Assembly (NCBI GenBank): GCA_015501595.1
Contig: JADNRX010000020.1
Location: 62,001 to 126,000, forward strand
Length of the DNA stretch: 64,000 nucleotides
Direction of reading: 5' to 3'
DNA from: Hymenopellis radicata
Taxonomy: Eukaryota; Basidiomycota; Agaricomycetes; Agaricales; Physalacriaceae
The notes under the pieces were generated by a model, which searched no databases, had not been told where the DNA came from, and was given only the letters and a program-made list of their open reading frames with translations. Positions within the stretch are counted from its first letter, which is position 1. Each line of letters begins with the position of its first letter. Positions 22,290 through 33,328 of this stretch are shown here, piece after piece. Both the position numbers and the translations under genes were made by a program.

Positions 22290-22859
22290 CTTCAAGTTTT
22301 GAGGAGTGGAATGAAGAGTGGTTTTAGAGTTGTGAGTGCAACTGACGGACGAAGGTCCCTCTGAAGCCTTTTATACTTACAAGCATGTCCACTCGTTTTC
22401 CGATCTCAAGGAGGCATGGTCGGTTTGCTTCTGATAGAGCAAACAAGAAGCAACCGGTTAGTATCCGACCGAAGGTGCCTGCTCTAGAGACAAAGTGGGT
22501 CAATGCTTGACGGTTGACGTTTACTTCGGGGGCAATTTGAACCGACGGTCCTCGAGGTGCCTCTAGAAGCAGAATCGCCACCGGTCAGATATTGACCGCG
22601 TCAAGAAACCCACAAGAAGCATCGCGCAGATGTCGCATGCTACACTATTGAGCGCAAGTGACATAATCGCGAGCAGCATTATCTTTGCGGCGTCCGCACG
22701 AGTGTCGAGGTATCCACACGAAGCGTTCTCGACTGCACGGCATCTAGGCTGACACCTGACTGGTGCGCAGGTACAAAAGGAACGGATGATTGCTCGTTTA
22801 TGATCTCCCAGCCTAGTCGATTACCAGGGAAGCCACTTCTCACTCCAGTCAGTATCAAA
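22290..22859. promoter_or_regulatory. shared divergent promoter of the two five-Cys peptide genes
   Basis: This 570-bp region separates two head-to-head paralogues. On the minus side TATAAAAGG lies at 22367-22375, 78-86 bp before the start codon. On the plus side a related TACAAAAGG lies at 22772-22780, about 80 bp before the start codon. Between them are several near-repeats of CGACGGTCC/CGAAGGTCC and GGTGCCT..TCTAGA. The symmetry fits duplication by inversion of gene plus core promoter and possible co-regulation. Confidence 0.55.
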
Positions 22860-23181
22860 ATGATGTTCAAACTTACCAACCTCATCTTCGCTGCTGCGGC
22901 TGTATTCTTGCTCGCCGTTCAAGCTAGCGCTGTTCCCGCAACTGCTGGCAATGACGGTCAGTCAACGGACATCAACTTTATCTGTAGTTCAATTCACAAT
23001 GCTTGTTTCAAGTTGACGCCTGCAACGGCCACAACCATTACGATGTAGGCCATTCGTGCGCCTTTGCTCACTCTCAAGGCAGTAGGTCTTTCAGCTTTTC
23101 ACTCGTATTGCACACGTCTCATAAGACTCTACAGCTTGTCAGACCAACTCGTGTGGCGTCCTTATCTGCATCCCCCACTGA
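22860..23181 (+). CDS. small secreted five-cysteine protein 2
   Basis: Three exons: 22860-22956, 23013-23081 and 23135-23181, introns 56 and 53 nt; 70 residues. The signal peptide is MMFKLTNLIFAAAAVFLLAV. The mature segment reads VDACNGHNHYDVGHSC, AFAHSQGTC, QTNSC and GVLICIPH, matching the divergent paralogue at all five cysteines and at the C-terminal CIPH. Unspliced, the frame stops early at 23048, so the gene is easily missed without the introns. An odd number of cysteines suggests one is free or the peptide dimerises. Function is unknown. Confidence 0.75.
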
Positions 23182-23617
23182 GGCATCGGAAAATGCCAGT
23201 GTATTCACAGTGTTACTGTATTCGCAAATGGAACGGAGTGCACTCCTCGTTATAACAGATCAATGCAACGCGCGACTGCCTCTACCGGATGATAGAATTT
23301 ACGTTCAAGAATAATTCAACTTTTCGACAAGAAAAAAAGCTCAAGATCTCTTCAAAGGAGCATCGGCAGCCAACCTTTCGCCCGTTCCATATGTCACAAA
23401 TTGAACCGGAAACGGTTTGAGGGCACGGGAAAGATGTACAGTACTTACTTAGCGACTTTGATTTGTCCTCGAAGCTCGCCGATGATGCGACATCCACCTC
23501 GCTTCAACGCACTGGGTCTCTACCCTTCATGGCGACTGAGTGCGTTTCAAATGTTCGTTATCGAAAAGTAATAAAGGAAACAACATATAAGTAGAAGTAG
23601 CGTACATGGAGCGAGAA
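23182..23617. other. intergenic region, no gene seen
   Basis: About 440 bp between the 3' ends of the second five-Cys peptide gene and TPR paralogue B. Nothing beyond short chance frames is visible. Confidence 0.4.
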
Positions 23618-25750
23618 TCAGGCAGACATCTCGAGGAATGGCTCCAGCGCGAGATCAGCGTCGTATTTCTTCTCCTTCTTTTTATCTACCAACCCAGCGC
23701 CTGCCCACCAGAGTTTCTTCATCTTCGGTAGTGCCACTTTGAGACGTTTCACTACCTGAAGTTGCTCAGACGCGGGGGCATCGCTTTTGATCATGTACTC
23801 CAGCGCGCAGTGCAGGTACCCTGCAAGGCAGAAGTCAGGCTTGTAAAGACCACATTCGCTAAACCCGGCACGCACATGTGTGAGACTGGTCGTCGGTAGC
23901 ATATCCGTCGGTAGCTTTCAGGTAAAACTTTCCAGCTGTGCGAAGTTGATCCTTACGTCCGCTCGCAGTGGTGTGGGTGAACGCCAGCTGTTGGACGTGA
24001 TAATACCCCAAGGCTCTAGAACCGCGATTCTAAGTTCCATAATTTTCTCGTTGATCGCTGACTTACGCGTGTGCATTACCCCAACAGTTCTTATGATAAG
24101 CCCAGAGACTGCCGATGCTCTCTTGGGATGTATCACCGGCATCGATATCCTTGATCAAATCTTGGGCTTCAGTTTTGAGCAGTGAGAGCATAGCCAGTCG
24201 ATCCTGGACGTCTGTACTCGTACTCGCATGCTGTAAAGTAATCAGACAATAAACTGCGGTCTAAGAGAGGAAGTACGGCGCGTACATCCATGATCGCATC
24301 GAGATACAGACGCCGGACACCGTTTATAAAGGTCGTCTCGAATATCGCGCCACGGTCTTCCCGTGGAATATCCTTCCATATTTTGGCACCCCATCTGAGC
24401 ACCGTTATCGCATTTCTAAACTGCTCGAACTTCTGTGCGGGCTGATCTGCTACCATTCCGTCGACGAAGCCTTTCATGATCCAATAACTGTCCTTTTTGT
24501 TATACGAGAGAACAGTAAAAAATGTGGAACTCACCGAACATTCATAGTGATGGCCATACGGACAGGACGCCAGCCTTCCTTTTGGACCCGTTCGGGTGCT
24601 TGGGCCATGATCTGGGATGGACTAACGCGCACCGGCCAAGGCTTGTAGTGACACTCTTCCACGGTCACTGAAAGAGTCCGATTAGGAGTCATCAGAAGAG
24701 TAATAAAACATGCTACGTACTCTGGTCCTCGAAGAGTTGCGGCCAGTTTGGGGAATCAAGATGAAACGCCCTTTCATTACTAATCAAAGAGTTGGTGAGA
24801 TTCTCGAGAGCCTAAGTATTACAGGGTATGTTAGTCGGGGAGTTGATGTGGCGTCGAGTTCGGAGGCTTACTCCCGTGGCGCCAAGGATTGCGACACCTT
24901 GATTGTTTCTGACCTTTGGGGATCTCATTATTTGCACGCCAGTGGAGAATTCCTGTGAGATTATCGCGTTAGCGTTCATCAAAGTGTCATGTAGACCTAC
25001 GTGGTATGCATTGCTCAATGTCCATGCCTTGGAACTCTCAGTGAGACACTGCTCATCTCAACAAAACACGGCGCACCGAACTATCTGCATAGTTATCGCG
25101 TACAAGCTCTGTGATCATCTCGCGAGCAACGATCCAAGGCGCCCTGTCCGTCATGGGGTTGAAGTAGGTAACGCTGGGATTCGCTTCCGCAGGAAGAGTG
25201 TTCGTTCTGTCCATCATGTCCTGCGAGAGTTTGATCCCTTCTTCATACTGAGACTTCTGCTTCGCTTCAGCCGGCGACAGATTCTCCTTGGGAAGAGTTC
25301 CTAGAGCGGTTTTATAGGCATCTATGCTGTTTGTATAATCTGCAACCAGCTGAAGAATATGTGAGGCAGAAATACTTTACCAGCTTGTAGCTCACGTAGT
25401 ATGCATCTCCGACCCTTCCCCAAGCCTTCGAATACGTCGGGTCGAGCTGGGTTGCCTGTATGGAAATTCAGTCCCAAGATGTTGGGCCGATCAGAGCTTC
25501 AGCTACACACAGTAATAGCATCAGCTAAGGCTTCAGTATATCTTTGGGACAGAAACGTCAATGCGCACAGCACTAGATCAAAGACGGCCTACTTCTTCAG
25601 TGAGCGCTGACACGCAGACCGATTTGCATAGAGGATCGCGTTTTTCTCATCCAGCGCGATAGCCTTTGTGTACTTCATGATAGCCGAATTGTAATCCTTC
25701 CTCGCAAATAGGGCATTGCCTTCAGTTTTCAATTTTTCGGCAGCACTCAT
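23618..25750 (-). CDS. TPR-domain protein, paralogue B
   Basis: Start at 25750 (MSAAEKLKTEGNALFARK), stop at 23618 after DADLALEPFLEMSA. Exon layout and nearly all sequence match paralogue A; readable exons include YWIMKGFVDGMVADQPAQK with KDIPREDRGAIFETTF, KNCWGNAH, GYYHVQQL and ALPKMKKLWWAGAGLVDK. TPR helices occupy roughly residues 1-110, with the usual W/G/Y/A/P pattern. The remaining 450 residues are conserved only with the other paralogues in this window. It is transcribed divergently from paralogue C through a 242-bp spacer that carries a TGACGTCA palindrome. Its role is unknown; the TPR domain suggests a co-chaperone or scaffold type of function. Confidence 0.75.
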
Positions 25751-25992
25751 TGTGGAATGAAATTGAAGCGGTTGACGTCATGTGACTTGTGATCTCCGTT
25801 GTTCGTATTTGGACGTGCCGAAAGCGGCAAACGAAGTTCGTCAACTTTTATCAAGTCCGTTTCAACGACTTGTTGTTCTTACACTCACACATTTGGTTTC
25901 TTTCTCGTCGCGTGGCTGAAATTACTGGACGTTTGCTGCAGTATCACGGCGGGTCACCTCTAGTCTTCCCAAACCTCCAGCAGGACGCAATC
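25751..25992. promoter_or_regulatory. compact bidirectional promoter with TGACGTCA palindrome
   Basis: This 242-bp spacer lies between the divergently transcribed TPR paralogues B and C. The CRE/bZIP-type palindrome TGACGTCA, followed by TGTGA, sits at 25773-25785, about 23 bp upstream of the paralogue-B start codon. The same TGACGTCATGTGA string is found at 44381-44393, 29 bp upstream of paralogue E. Conservation at the same distance in distant paralogues suggests a functional site, perhaps for a bZIP factor, or a conserved leader element. Confidence 0.55.
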
Positions 25993-28130
25993 ATGAGCGA
26001 GGCTGAAAAACTCAAGGCAGAAGGAAATACTCTCTATGCGAAAAAGGACTATGCCTCTGCCATTGTCAAGTACACCAAGGCCATTGCTGTCGACGACAAG
26101 AACGCCATTCTCTATTCAAACCGGTCTGCTTGTCAGCGCTTTTTGAAACGGTACACCTCCGACTCCGTTTCGAATGAGTATTGACGTTTCGCGTCATACA
26201 GATACACCGAAGCATTGGCAGATGCTGTTACTGTGCGTTCAATCTGCATAAACTGATCTCTGTGGACATATCGTCTTTTTAGGCGACCGAACTCGATCCG
26301 ACGTATGCCAAGGCGTGGGGGAGAGTGGGAGACGTGTCCAACGTGAGTCATCATTGTACGGTGTCTGCATGCCCTTGAGTGCTGCTTAGATCCTCGGTGA
26401 ATACACCCGGAGCGTTGCTGCGTACAAGAAAGCATTAGGATGTCTCCCTACAGAAAATCTATCACCGGCGGAGGCTAAACAGAAAGCGCAGTACGAAGAA
26501 GGGATGAAGCTCTCGCAGGATGTTCTTGATAGACCGCCAATAGAAGTCTTGGAGGTGAACCCAAGAGCCCAACAAATCAATAAGACTGCAGGAGATAAGC
26601 CGCCGTGGATTGTCGCCCAAGAAATGATGCCAGACCTTCTACGGAACGAAGTTGTGGATACCGTGGTATGTCTTACGTCTCGCGTTTAAGAGCGCAGCAT
26701 TGCTGACATTTGTTCCAGGCACATACGTTAGCCGCTGCGTACACCGTTCGGCCACAACGTCACTCCTAGCAGAATACGGACTCATTGATCTCTAGGAATT
26801 CGACGATGGTATGAGAATCGTCAAGGGAACGAGGAAAATTCCGAATAAAGGCAGCTACAGCATTACAGGCGCTAGTGGCGTAAGCCGCTTCCGTTAGTTT
26901 GACGTGCAGTTGGTAACTTACGTCCCAGGCTCTGGAAAGTATAGTCAACTCTCTGATTACCGACGAAAGAGTATTCCATATCGATTGCGACAACTGGCTC
27001 GACCTCATTAACCAGCAATGTGGGTTCCTTCCCATTACATGTGTTTTTGAGAATGGCTAACAACATGCACTCTACAGTGCAGCTGGAGGAGGGCCATTAC
27101 CACCCTTGGCCGCGACACGCGAGCCCTTCGCAGATGATGACTCAAGCACCCGAAAAGCTCAAAAAGGAAGGGTGGCGTTCCGTGCGCATGGCTCTCACTA
27201 TGAACATTCGGTGGGTAGCAAATTGGTCAATGTCAGCTTCACATGTACTCATGGAAGGTCGTGAATCAGCTTCTGGATCATGAGGGGATTCATTGCTGGT
27301 GTTCTGTTACAGGAACACGCCCGTAAATTCGAGTTTTTCAAGAATGCAGTGACAGTGCTGAGGTGGGGCGCTAAGACGTGGGCGGGTGTTCCTGCGGAAG
27401 ACCGTGGAGCAATTTTTGAGGCCTCGTTCATAAATGGGGTGCGACGATTATATCTCGATGCCATTATGGAGGTATGTCGTTTGCTAGCTCACGTCGAAGA
27501 AGTAGATCGATGACTGAATGCCGAACAGCACGCGAGCGCGAGTGAGGAGGACCGGGATGTTATGCTCTCCTTACTCGCTACAGAGGCGCGCGCGCTCATA
27601 AAAGACATCGAGGGGAATGTACCTTCGGAGGGCCATCCAGTGTATATTTGGTCGTATCACAAGAATTGTTGGGGCGCCGCTTGCGCGTGAGTATTTTTCA
27701 CCCTGCAGCCCACAATTTCTGAAGTTCTGAATTGTATTGCCTATCAGGTCGTTGGGCTACTATAATCTACAAATGCTTGCACATGCCTCCCCTAACGAAT
27801 CCAAAGGCCTTCTTCGCCAGGCAGGGACTGTTATCTACAAGCCGTTAACGGTTATGCAATCGACGACGAACATCATACATGTGAGTTATCGCTTGAAGAA
27901 GACATCTCGAGCTAAAATTTCGGGCAGGGTTCTTGCACTGTGCACTGCAGAATATGATAAAGAGTGACGCGCCAGCGTCTCAACAACTTGCTGTCGTACG
28001 GCGTTTGAAGGAGGCCTTGCCCAAGATGAAGAAGATATGGTGGGCTGGCCCGGGAATGATAGACAAGGCAAAGGAGAAGGCATATTCTGCTGACCTCGCT
28101 TTGGAGACCGTGCTCGCCTCCGTTGCTTGA
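25993..28130 (+). CDS. TPR-domain protein, paralogue C
   Basis: The first exons are 25993-26150, 26202-26232, 26283-26342 and one starting at 26395, giving MSEAEKLKAEGNTLYAKK, YTEALADAVT, ATELDPTYAKAWGRVGD and YKKALGCLPTENLSPAE. These are three TPR-like helix pairs. Later exons hold KPPWIVAQEMMPDLL, LITDERVFHIDCDNW, FWIMRGFIAGVL, GVPAEDRGAIFEASF, YHKNCWGAA and PKMKKIWWAGPGMIDK, ending at 28130. In the penultimate coding exon one base appears lost near 27829: paralogues read a Tyr-rich DGYATDD-like segment there, and here the same words appear only in the next frame. The gene is head-to-head with paralogue B and 180 bp upstream of paralogue D. Confidence 0.7.
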
Positions 28131-28311
28131 TTGAATGGTAATCGTTACCTAATGTATCATACATTTCTTGCTTTGCTCCGCCTCTCATCTCTTCCCCCTG
28201 AACGGACATGTCTAAATTCGGTGTCATTTGAAATATCGGCTCTTTTAAGATTTCCCAAGTCTTACATCGTTTACGGTTTAGCGCTCCTCAACCACGACCA
28301 TCACGTTCCCT

Positions 28312-30482
28312 ATGACTGACGCTGCTGCTCTGAAGGCCGAAGGCAACAAACTGTTCTCGCAGAAAAACTACCCAGCTGCAATCGAAAAATACACCGCAGC
28401 CATCAATGCGGACGGACAGAACGCAGTTCTGTATGCTAATCGCGCGGCGTGTTACCTCAGTTTGAAGGAGTATGTTGCATTTTCTTTACACCACCCCATA
28501 CGAGGTCACTTACTGCTCTAAAGGTATCTAAACGCTGTTGGCGACGCCAATCAGGCAGGTTCTTTGAGCGTTAAATAATATCCTCTCAAGTACTGACCTC
28601 AACATCCAGGCCACCAAGATAGATCCCACCTATTCGAAAGCATACGCTAGATTGGGCACAGCGCACGACGTGAGCTATTCCATTCCACCAAACCAACTCG
28701 ATCCTCAAAACGATCTGATCTGTAGAAGCTTTCCGAACACTGGCTTAGCGTAAATGACTGGCAGAAAGCGCTGGACACGCTCCCTCCCGGCGATGACAGA
28801 ACACGCGAACAGTACGCTGCTGGGCTCCGTGCTGCTCAATTGGCGCTCGAGAAACTCAAGGATGCCGCGTCGGATCGCGCTATCGTTATGAATTCTCGAA
28901 CGACCACTCTGCCTTGGGTTGCTGCTCGTCCGTTGCTACCTGGGCTCGTAACTCGACGAGAGACAAGAAGCAGTGTATGCTTTGTGCAGTGCTTGTTCTT
29001 GAAGCATTACTGACAGGTGTGGTACAGGCTTGGGTCATACACGAGGCATATCAGGCGTGTTTTCTTACGTTCCTTATCATATTCCATCGTTAAACTCGAT
29101 GTCATTGTCAGTTATTCATGGAAGGCATCAACGGCATGAACTCTACAATGCTTTCAGGACCCCTGCTCATGGGCCGTCTTGGCGTGAGTTGTATGCCCAT
29201 CATCGAGCGCGAGCTGACAGTCTCTCGGCTAGCTTCTTGAACGCATCACCGATGCCATTTTGCAAGATAACCGCGTGTTCCACCTTACCGACAATAACTT
29301 CATATCCAACTATAACAGGCAAGGTATGCGGCATGTTTCAGAGCTAGTGAGATCAACCTATAGCTGCCCTTCGCTTAATGTGTAGTCCAACTGGAGGCCA
29401 CCCAGAGTCAAGCTTGGCCAGAATCTGGTCCGAATCAGATCAAGAAGGAGGCACTTCAACGACTTCAACAACATGGCTGGGACAACGTTCGCTCTGCGTT
29501 GAGTGTCACTATTCGGTATGCACGAGCCAAAGTCTTCACAGGCAGCTAAAACTTGTCCCAGGTGTTGGATTATGAGAGGCTACATCGACGGAAACCTACG
29601 CGGCCAACGTCAAGCTGAAATCGAGTTTCTCTCTCGAGCTCTCGACATCCTCGAATGGGGCGTGAAACCTGGGCAAACGTCCCCCGCAGTGACCGGGGCT
29701 CCATCTTTGAGATTGCTTTCGTTCGCGGAGTCCGTAACATGCATCTACATGCTATGATGGAGGTATTTACTCAAACGTTTCCGTCGCTCGGCAACGATCT
29801 GATGAGACTCTAGGCGCATTCAACGAATCACTTGCAAGACCTGGAAGACCTTTTAAGACGTGCTGAAGATCAGATTCGCGAGATTGATGAAAACCCGTTT
29901 CCAACAGACACAGATGCGGCGCCTGGCTGGGTCTTGGCTTTTGGAGATTATTGCAAAGGCCATGCCTATGCGTATGTATCCTCAGTCGCATATACACTTG
30001 ATCCATGAATCTAATACAGCATACAGGATGAAAGGGTTTTATTACAACCAACGAGGCAACAAGGAGTTGCAGGCGGAGCGCAAGACCAACCCCGATGCCG
30101 GGCATGAGTTCTACAGGCAGGCCGCAGCAGCCTATGTCGCATCTGCCGAGTGCTTCCCTCAGGACGACGAAACACATGCTTGTCCGTATCACTTCTCTCT
30201 ATTCATCGTCTTGACTGATCATCATTCCCATTTATCCCAGGGTTCTTGAGCTGTGCTCTACAGGCTATGTGGTCGTACCGCGCGCCAATCCGGGACCAGC
30301 TGCCGCCGCTAGATAAACTGAGAGAATCGCAGCCTCTGATGTTGAAGATTTGGAAGTACTCCCAAATGAGTCAAGGCGGAAGGGATATGTTGATCGATAA
30401 CACGTTGAGGAGGCAGGATACTTACAAGGCGGCTCTCGCCAACGGAACGGCTACGCTAGATGACCGGCGCGCGGCCACATAA
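28312..30482 (+). CDS. TPR-domain protein, paralogue D (divergent subfamily)
   Basis: Starts MTDAAALKAEGNKLFSQKNY, a canonical first TPR, followed by small exons with YLNAVGDANQ and ATKIDPTYSKAYARLGTAHD. The middle carries WQKALDTLPPGDD and LPWVAARPLLPGL, then a CWIMRGYIDGNLRGQR exon matching the other paralogues. The C-terminal part (GFYYNQRGNKELQAE, ECFPQDDETHA, APIRDQLPPLDKL) is closest to paralogue F rather than A-C. In the exon near 29665 the frame holds only if AAA is read as AAAA. A 180-bp gap separates it from paralogue C, so the two are in tandem on the plus strand. Confidence 0.7.
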
Positions 30483-30622
30483 GAATGATATTTGGGCATG
30501 CACATACACATTTTTGGTCCTTCTTGTAATTTTACATCGCATACTAGTATTCTTGTCACACATACTGACCGTGTATTCAATTGTCGTTCCAAGTCGTTGG
30601 GCTCTATTACTTTGCTCCGTCT

Positions 30623-31481
30623 CTAGACACAGGTGATAGGGCTCTGGACTGGTAGAAGCTGAAGCTTCTCCGAAAGCCGCTCGACCTCCTCGACAGCGTC
30701 CAGACACCGGTCGGCGAAATCATCGACGATATCAGATATCAAAGAAGCCAGCATCTTCGCCGAGTGGGGAAGGGAGAGGCACAAAGCGCGCATTTCGCGC
30801 TGGATTCGGACGTGTCGTGATATGGTCGGCTCTGGGGCGAGGGTGGGTCACTCCTCAAAATAACGAAGGAAGAGGACGTGGATAACGAACCTGTGACTCT
30901 GACGCGGCCATCCTGATCCGCGAGGATAGCAAGGTTGACAGCGGAGAGGAGAACATGGCGCTTTACGTTGGTAAGCAACGGATACATGGGGCCTGCCACT
31001 CCAGGTCGAATGAGCTGAGGCCCAGTCCAGTCAGCTCTCGTCGTCCAAAATTAATGAAATGCTCACAGCACACGTCTCCAGACCCCATCGATCGTACACC
31101 CGCGCGATCTCCAGCTCTCCAGAGGGATTTAGATCAAAGTCATGCTCGATGCAATGAACGCGCAAGGCCGAGAGGTAGCGGATATGGGAGTAGAATAGGA
31201 CTCTGATCTTCCTAGACCCGTGTTAAACTAGGTAATGATGAGAGATGAAAAACGTACGCATGATGCGTATGCGTTCTCCTCCCCGCATGACGACTGAGAG
31301 GCGGCGCCTTCTCTTGGAATATCCGCCTGTGTTCCTGCGGAGACTCGACGAACAAGTAGCAATTGTCTTTAAAAGGTTCCAGTACGCGCACAATGTCGCG
31401 ATACTGAATATTGAGAAGCGTCTTCAAAAGGAGAAAGAGCAAGGAGAAGAAAGCAGCAGCAAAAAGGAGCGTCGACAACAT
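30623..31481 (-). CDS. single-pass membrane protein of unknown function
   Basis: Four exons: 31481-31258, 31211-31067, 31014-30891 and 30831-30623; introns 46, 52 and 59 nt; total 702 nt, 233 residues, with all phases matching. The N-terminus MLSTLLFAAAFFSLLFLLLK is a signal anchor. The following domain has PFKDNCYLFVESPQEHRRIF, KIRVLFYSHIRYLSALRVHC, NPSGELEIARVYDRWG, RPGVAGPMYPLLTNVKRHVL and an acidic helical C-terminus (DIVDDFADRCLDAVEEVERL). I do not recognise the family. The exact agreement of splice phases over four exons supports a real gene. Confidence 0.65.
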
Positions 31482-32541
31482 GTTGATAGGTAAATGAGTC
31501 GAACATGGCGTTGGAAGCGGCTATAAATCATACGATCCTACCAAAGACAGAACAAGGTCGCTAACGGGCTCGTAAAACGACGTGTAACGCGTCGATACGG
31601 GACTTTGTGAACAAGAGTTGCTGGTTGTGGAACAAGTGCGCAAGTCCGGCCCGACCCGAGATAAAGATCATCCACTCAGGGATATTCGGGCCTGATTCAA
31701 AAATGGACGACAATCTTCCAGAATGGGTGAAGTGGCGCCCTGAGGCGCGACGATACTCAACGTCTGCTTTGGACTGGACCATGTTGGTGCCCGATCGGCG
31801 ATCTACGAGTAGAGGTGCTTCCACAAAAGGTAATCTCCGCCCTGTGTAACTAATCTGCAAGCATCTGCTCAGCCCTGCCTTACATGCTGTCAACATGCTG
31901 TCTGGCGCTGTCAACACCTGGAGTGAAACGCGCACACGATGCCAGACGGAGATATCTAACGCCTCCTCCGTTAACTCGTCGTCACCTCGCCGTTCCCGGT
32001 CATCAAATCACAGCAACATGGAATCTAATACAAACATATAATTATTCTCTATAGACGGTCGGTAATTATTTTTGACTTTTCTGGTGATATAGGTAACACG
32101 TAGCTAAGGAAAGAAATGATGGTACATCAGAGCAGCGAAGGGAAGAAAGTCAAGTGAAATATTGTTCAGTCGAACGGGGTTACTAGTACAGTCGCGTACT
32201 CTTCAGGACTAGGGTTACAGATTCAAATCTATGAACGGGGTCAAACGGTGTTGGGTAGAGAAAAGAGTAGAGAAACTAACCAGTTACAGAGAAGAAAACT
32301 GCCAGAGGAGGAAGATGGAACCAAATGAGAAAGGACTCGTGATGCAAATTTGGGCGAGAGATGATGTATGTTACGAGGCGACCAAAGTGATGCGAGTCCG
32401 TGAAGATACAAGCTGTTATGATACAAGTCTACAGCGGTTGCGGGTATCCTGCTGCAGATGGTTTTGCAGGACGTAAACGAGAGTAATGTGACGAGTGAAC
32501 GAGTGGCGATTGCGACGACGATGACGACGAGGAAAATGAGT
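31482..32541. other. intergenic region, no supported gene
   Basis: About 1.06 kb upstream of the membrane-protein gene and downstream of the Ser/Pro-rich gene. Overlapping frames on both strands (31561-31935 minus, 31607-31849 plus) have similar length and no recognisable features, so neither is called. The segment after 31980 is AT-rich and purine-rich, with nothing recognisable. Confidence 0.4.
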
Positions 32542-33328
32542 TTAATTGAAGCCATCGAAATGGCCCTTCAAGATGCGCTCGCCCATGGGAGAGGGCGCCC
32601 GGCGCGGCTTAGCGTCCAAGCTGATCGTCGCGGACCGACGAGGCTTGCCACCCTGGCGAGTGAAAGGAGGAAGCTGCGTTGTCTCAGTCGGTGGGGTGAC
32701 AGCAGAATTAGGAGGCACGTTGGGTGGAGAGTTAGACCTCAAATCGGCGGGCTGTTAAGACACAGATAAGCCAACAATAAAACAAGGCTGTTTGAGACAC
32801 TCACTCTCGCAAAAGCGGTGCTCAAAGATAGCCTGCGCAACAAGCCCGTGCCTCTCTCCGCATTGGGCTCTGGCATGGCAGGTTGCGACGGGGCCTGCGC
32901 AAAACGCCCGGCCACAATAGTGCTTGCTCGCCGTGCGTGCTGTGCAACAGCAGGTTCCTTCTCGGGTTCGTCTGCTGTGAAGAAATGATTGTGAATTAAG
33001 CGAACAACACGGAGTAACCACGCGGCATACCTTCATACAACGGAGGCGGGCCAAACTTTCGGAATGGGTAGGTATTTGGGGCCCCAGGTGGGGCCTTGGT
33101 TGGGGATTGATTGAAGAAATACGAGAAGATGGGAGAACTGCTTGGGGACGCCGGACTAAAGCGGGCAGAGCTGGCAGACGTGGAGATGGGAGTGACGATT
33201 TCAGAGGGCGAGCTAGCAGAGCCTGAAGACGCAGAGGAGACCGAGCCCGATCGCCCTCTACCGTAGCGGGTGTTGATTGGAATGGGTTCAGAGGGCTTGG
33301 ATGAGTCTGAGCGAGGATCTGAAGACAT
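32542..33328 (-). CDS. conserved-type Ser/Pro-rich basidiomycete protein
   Basis: Three exons: 33328-33031, 32974-32805 and 32751-32542, with introns of 56 and 53 nt; 225 residues. The N-terminal half is Ser-rich (SGSVSSASSGSASSPSE). The middle has YPFRKFGPPPLYE. The third quarter has ARRASTIVAGRFAQAP and GTGLLRRLSLSTAFAR, an island of the form often seen as a phosphorylation or 14-3-3 motif (RRLSLS). The C-terminus is RRSATISLDAKPRRAPSPMG-like. No catalytic domain is visible. The RRxS motifs suggest regulation by a basophilic kinase, which is inference. Confidence 0.65.

Noticed and set aside
31561..31935. A 124-codon minus-strand frame upstream of the membrane-protein gene
   Set aside because: No splice link to the downstream four-exon gene restores a frame, and a plus-strand frame of similar quality overlaps it.
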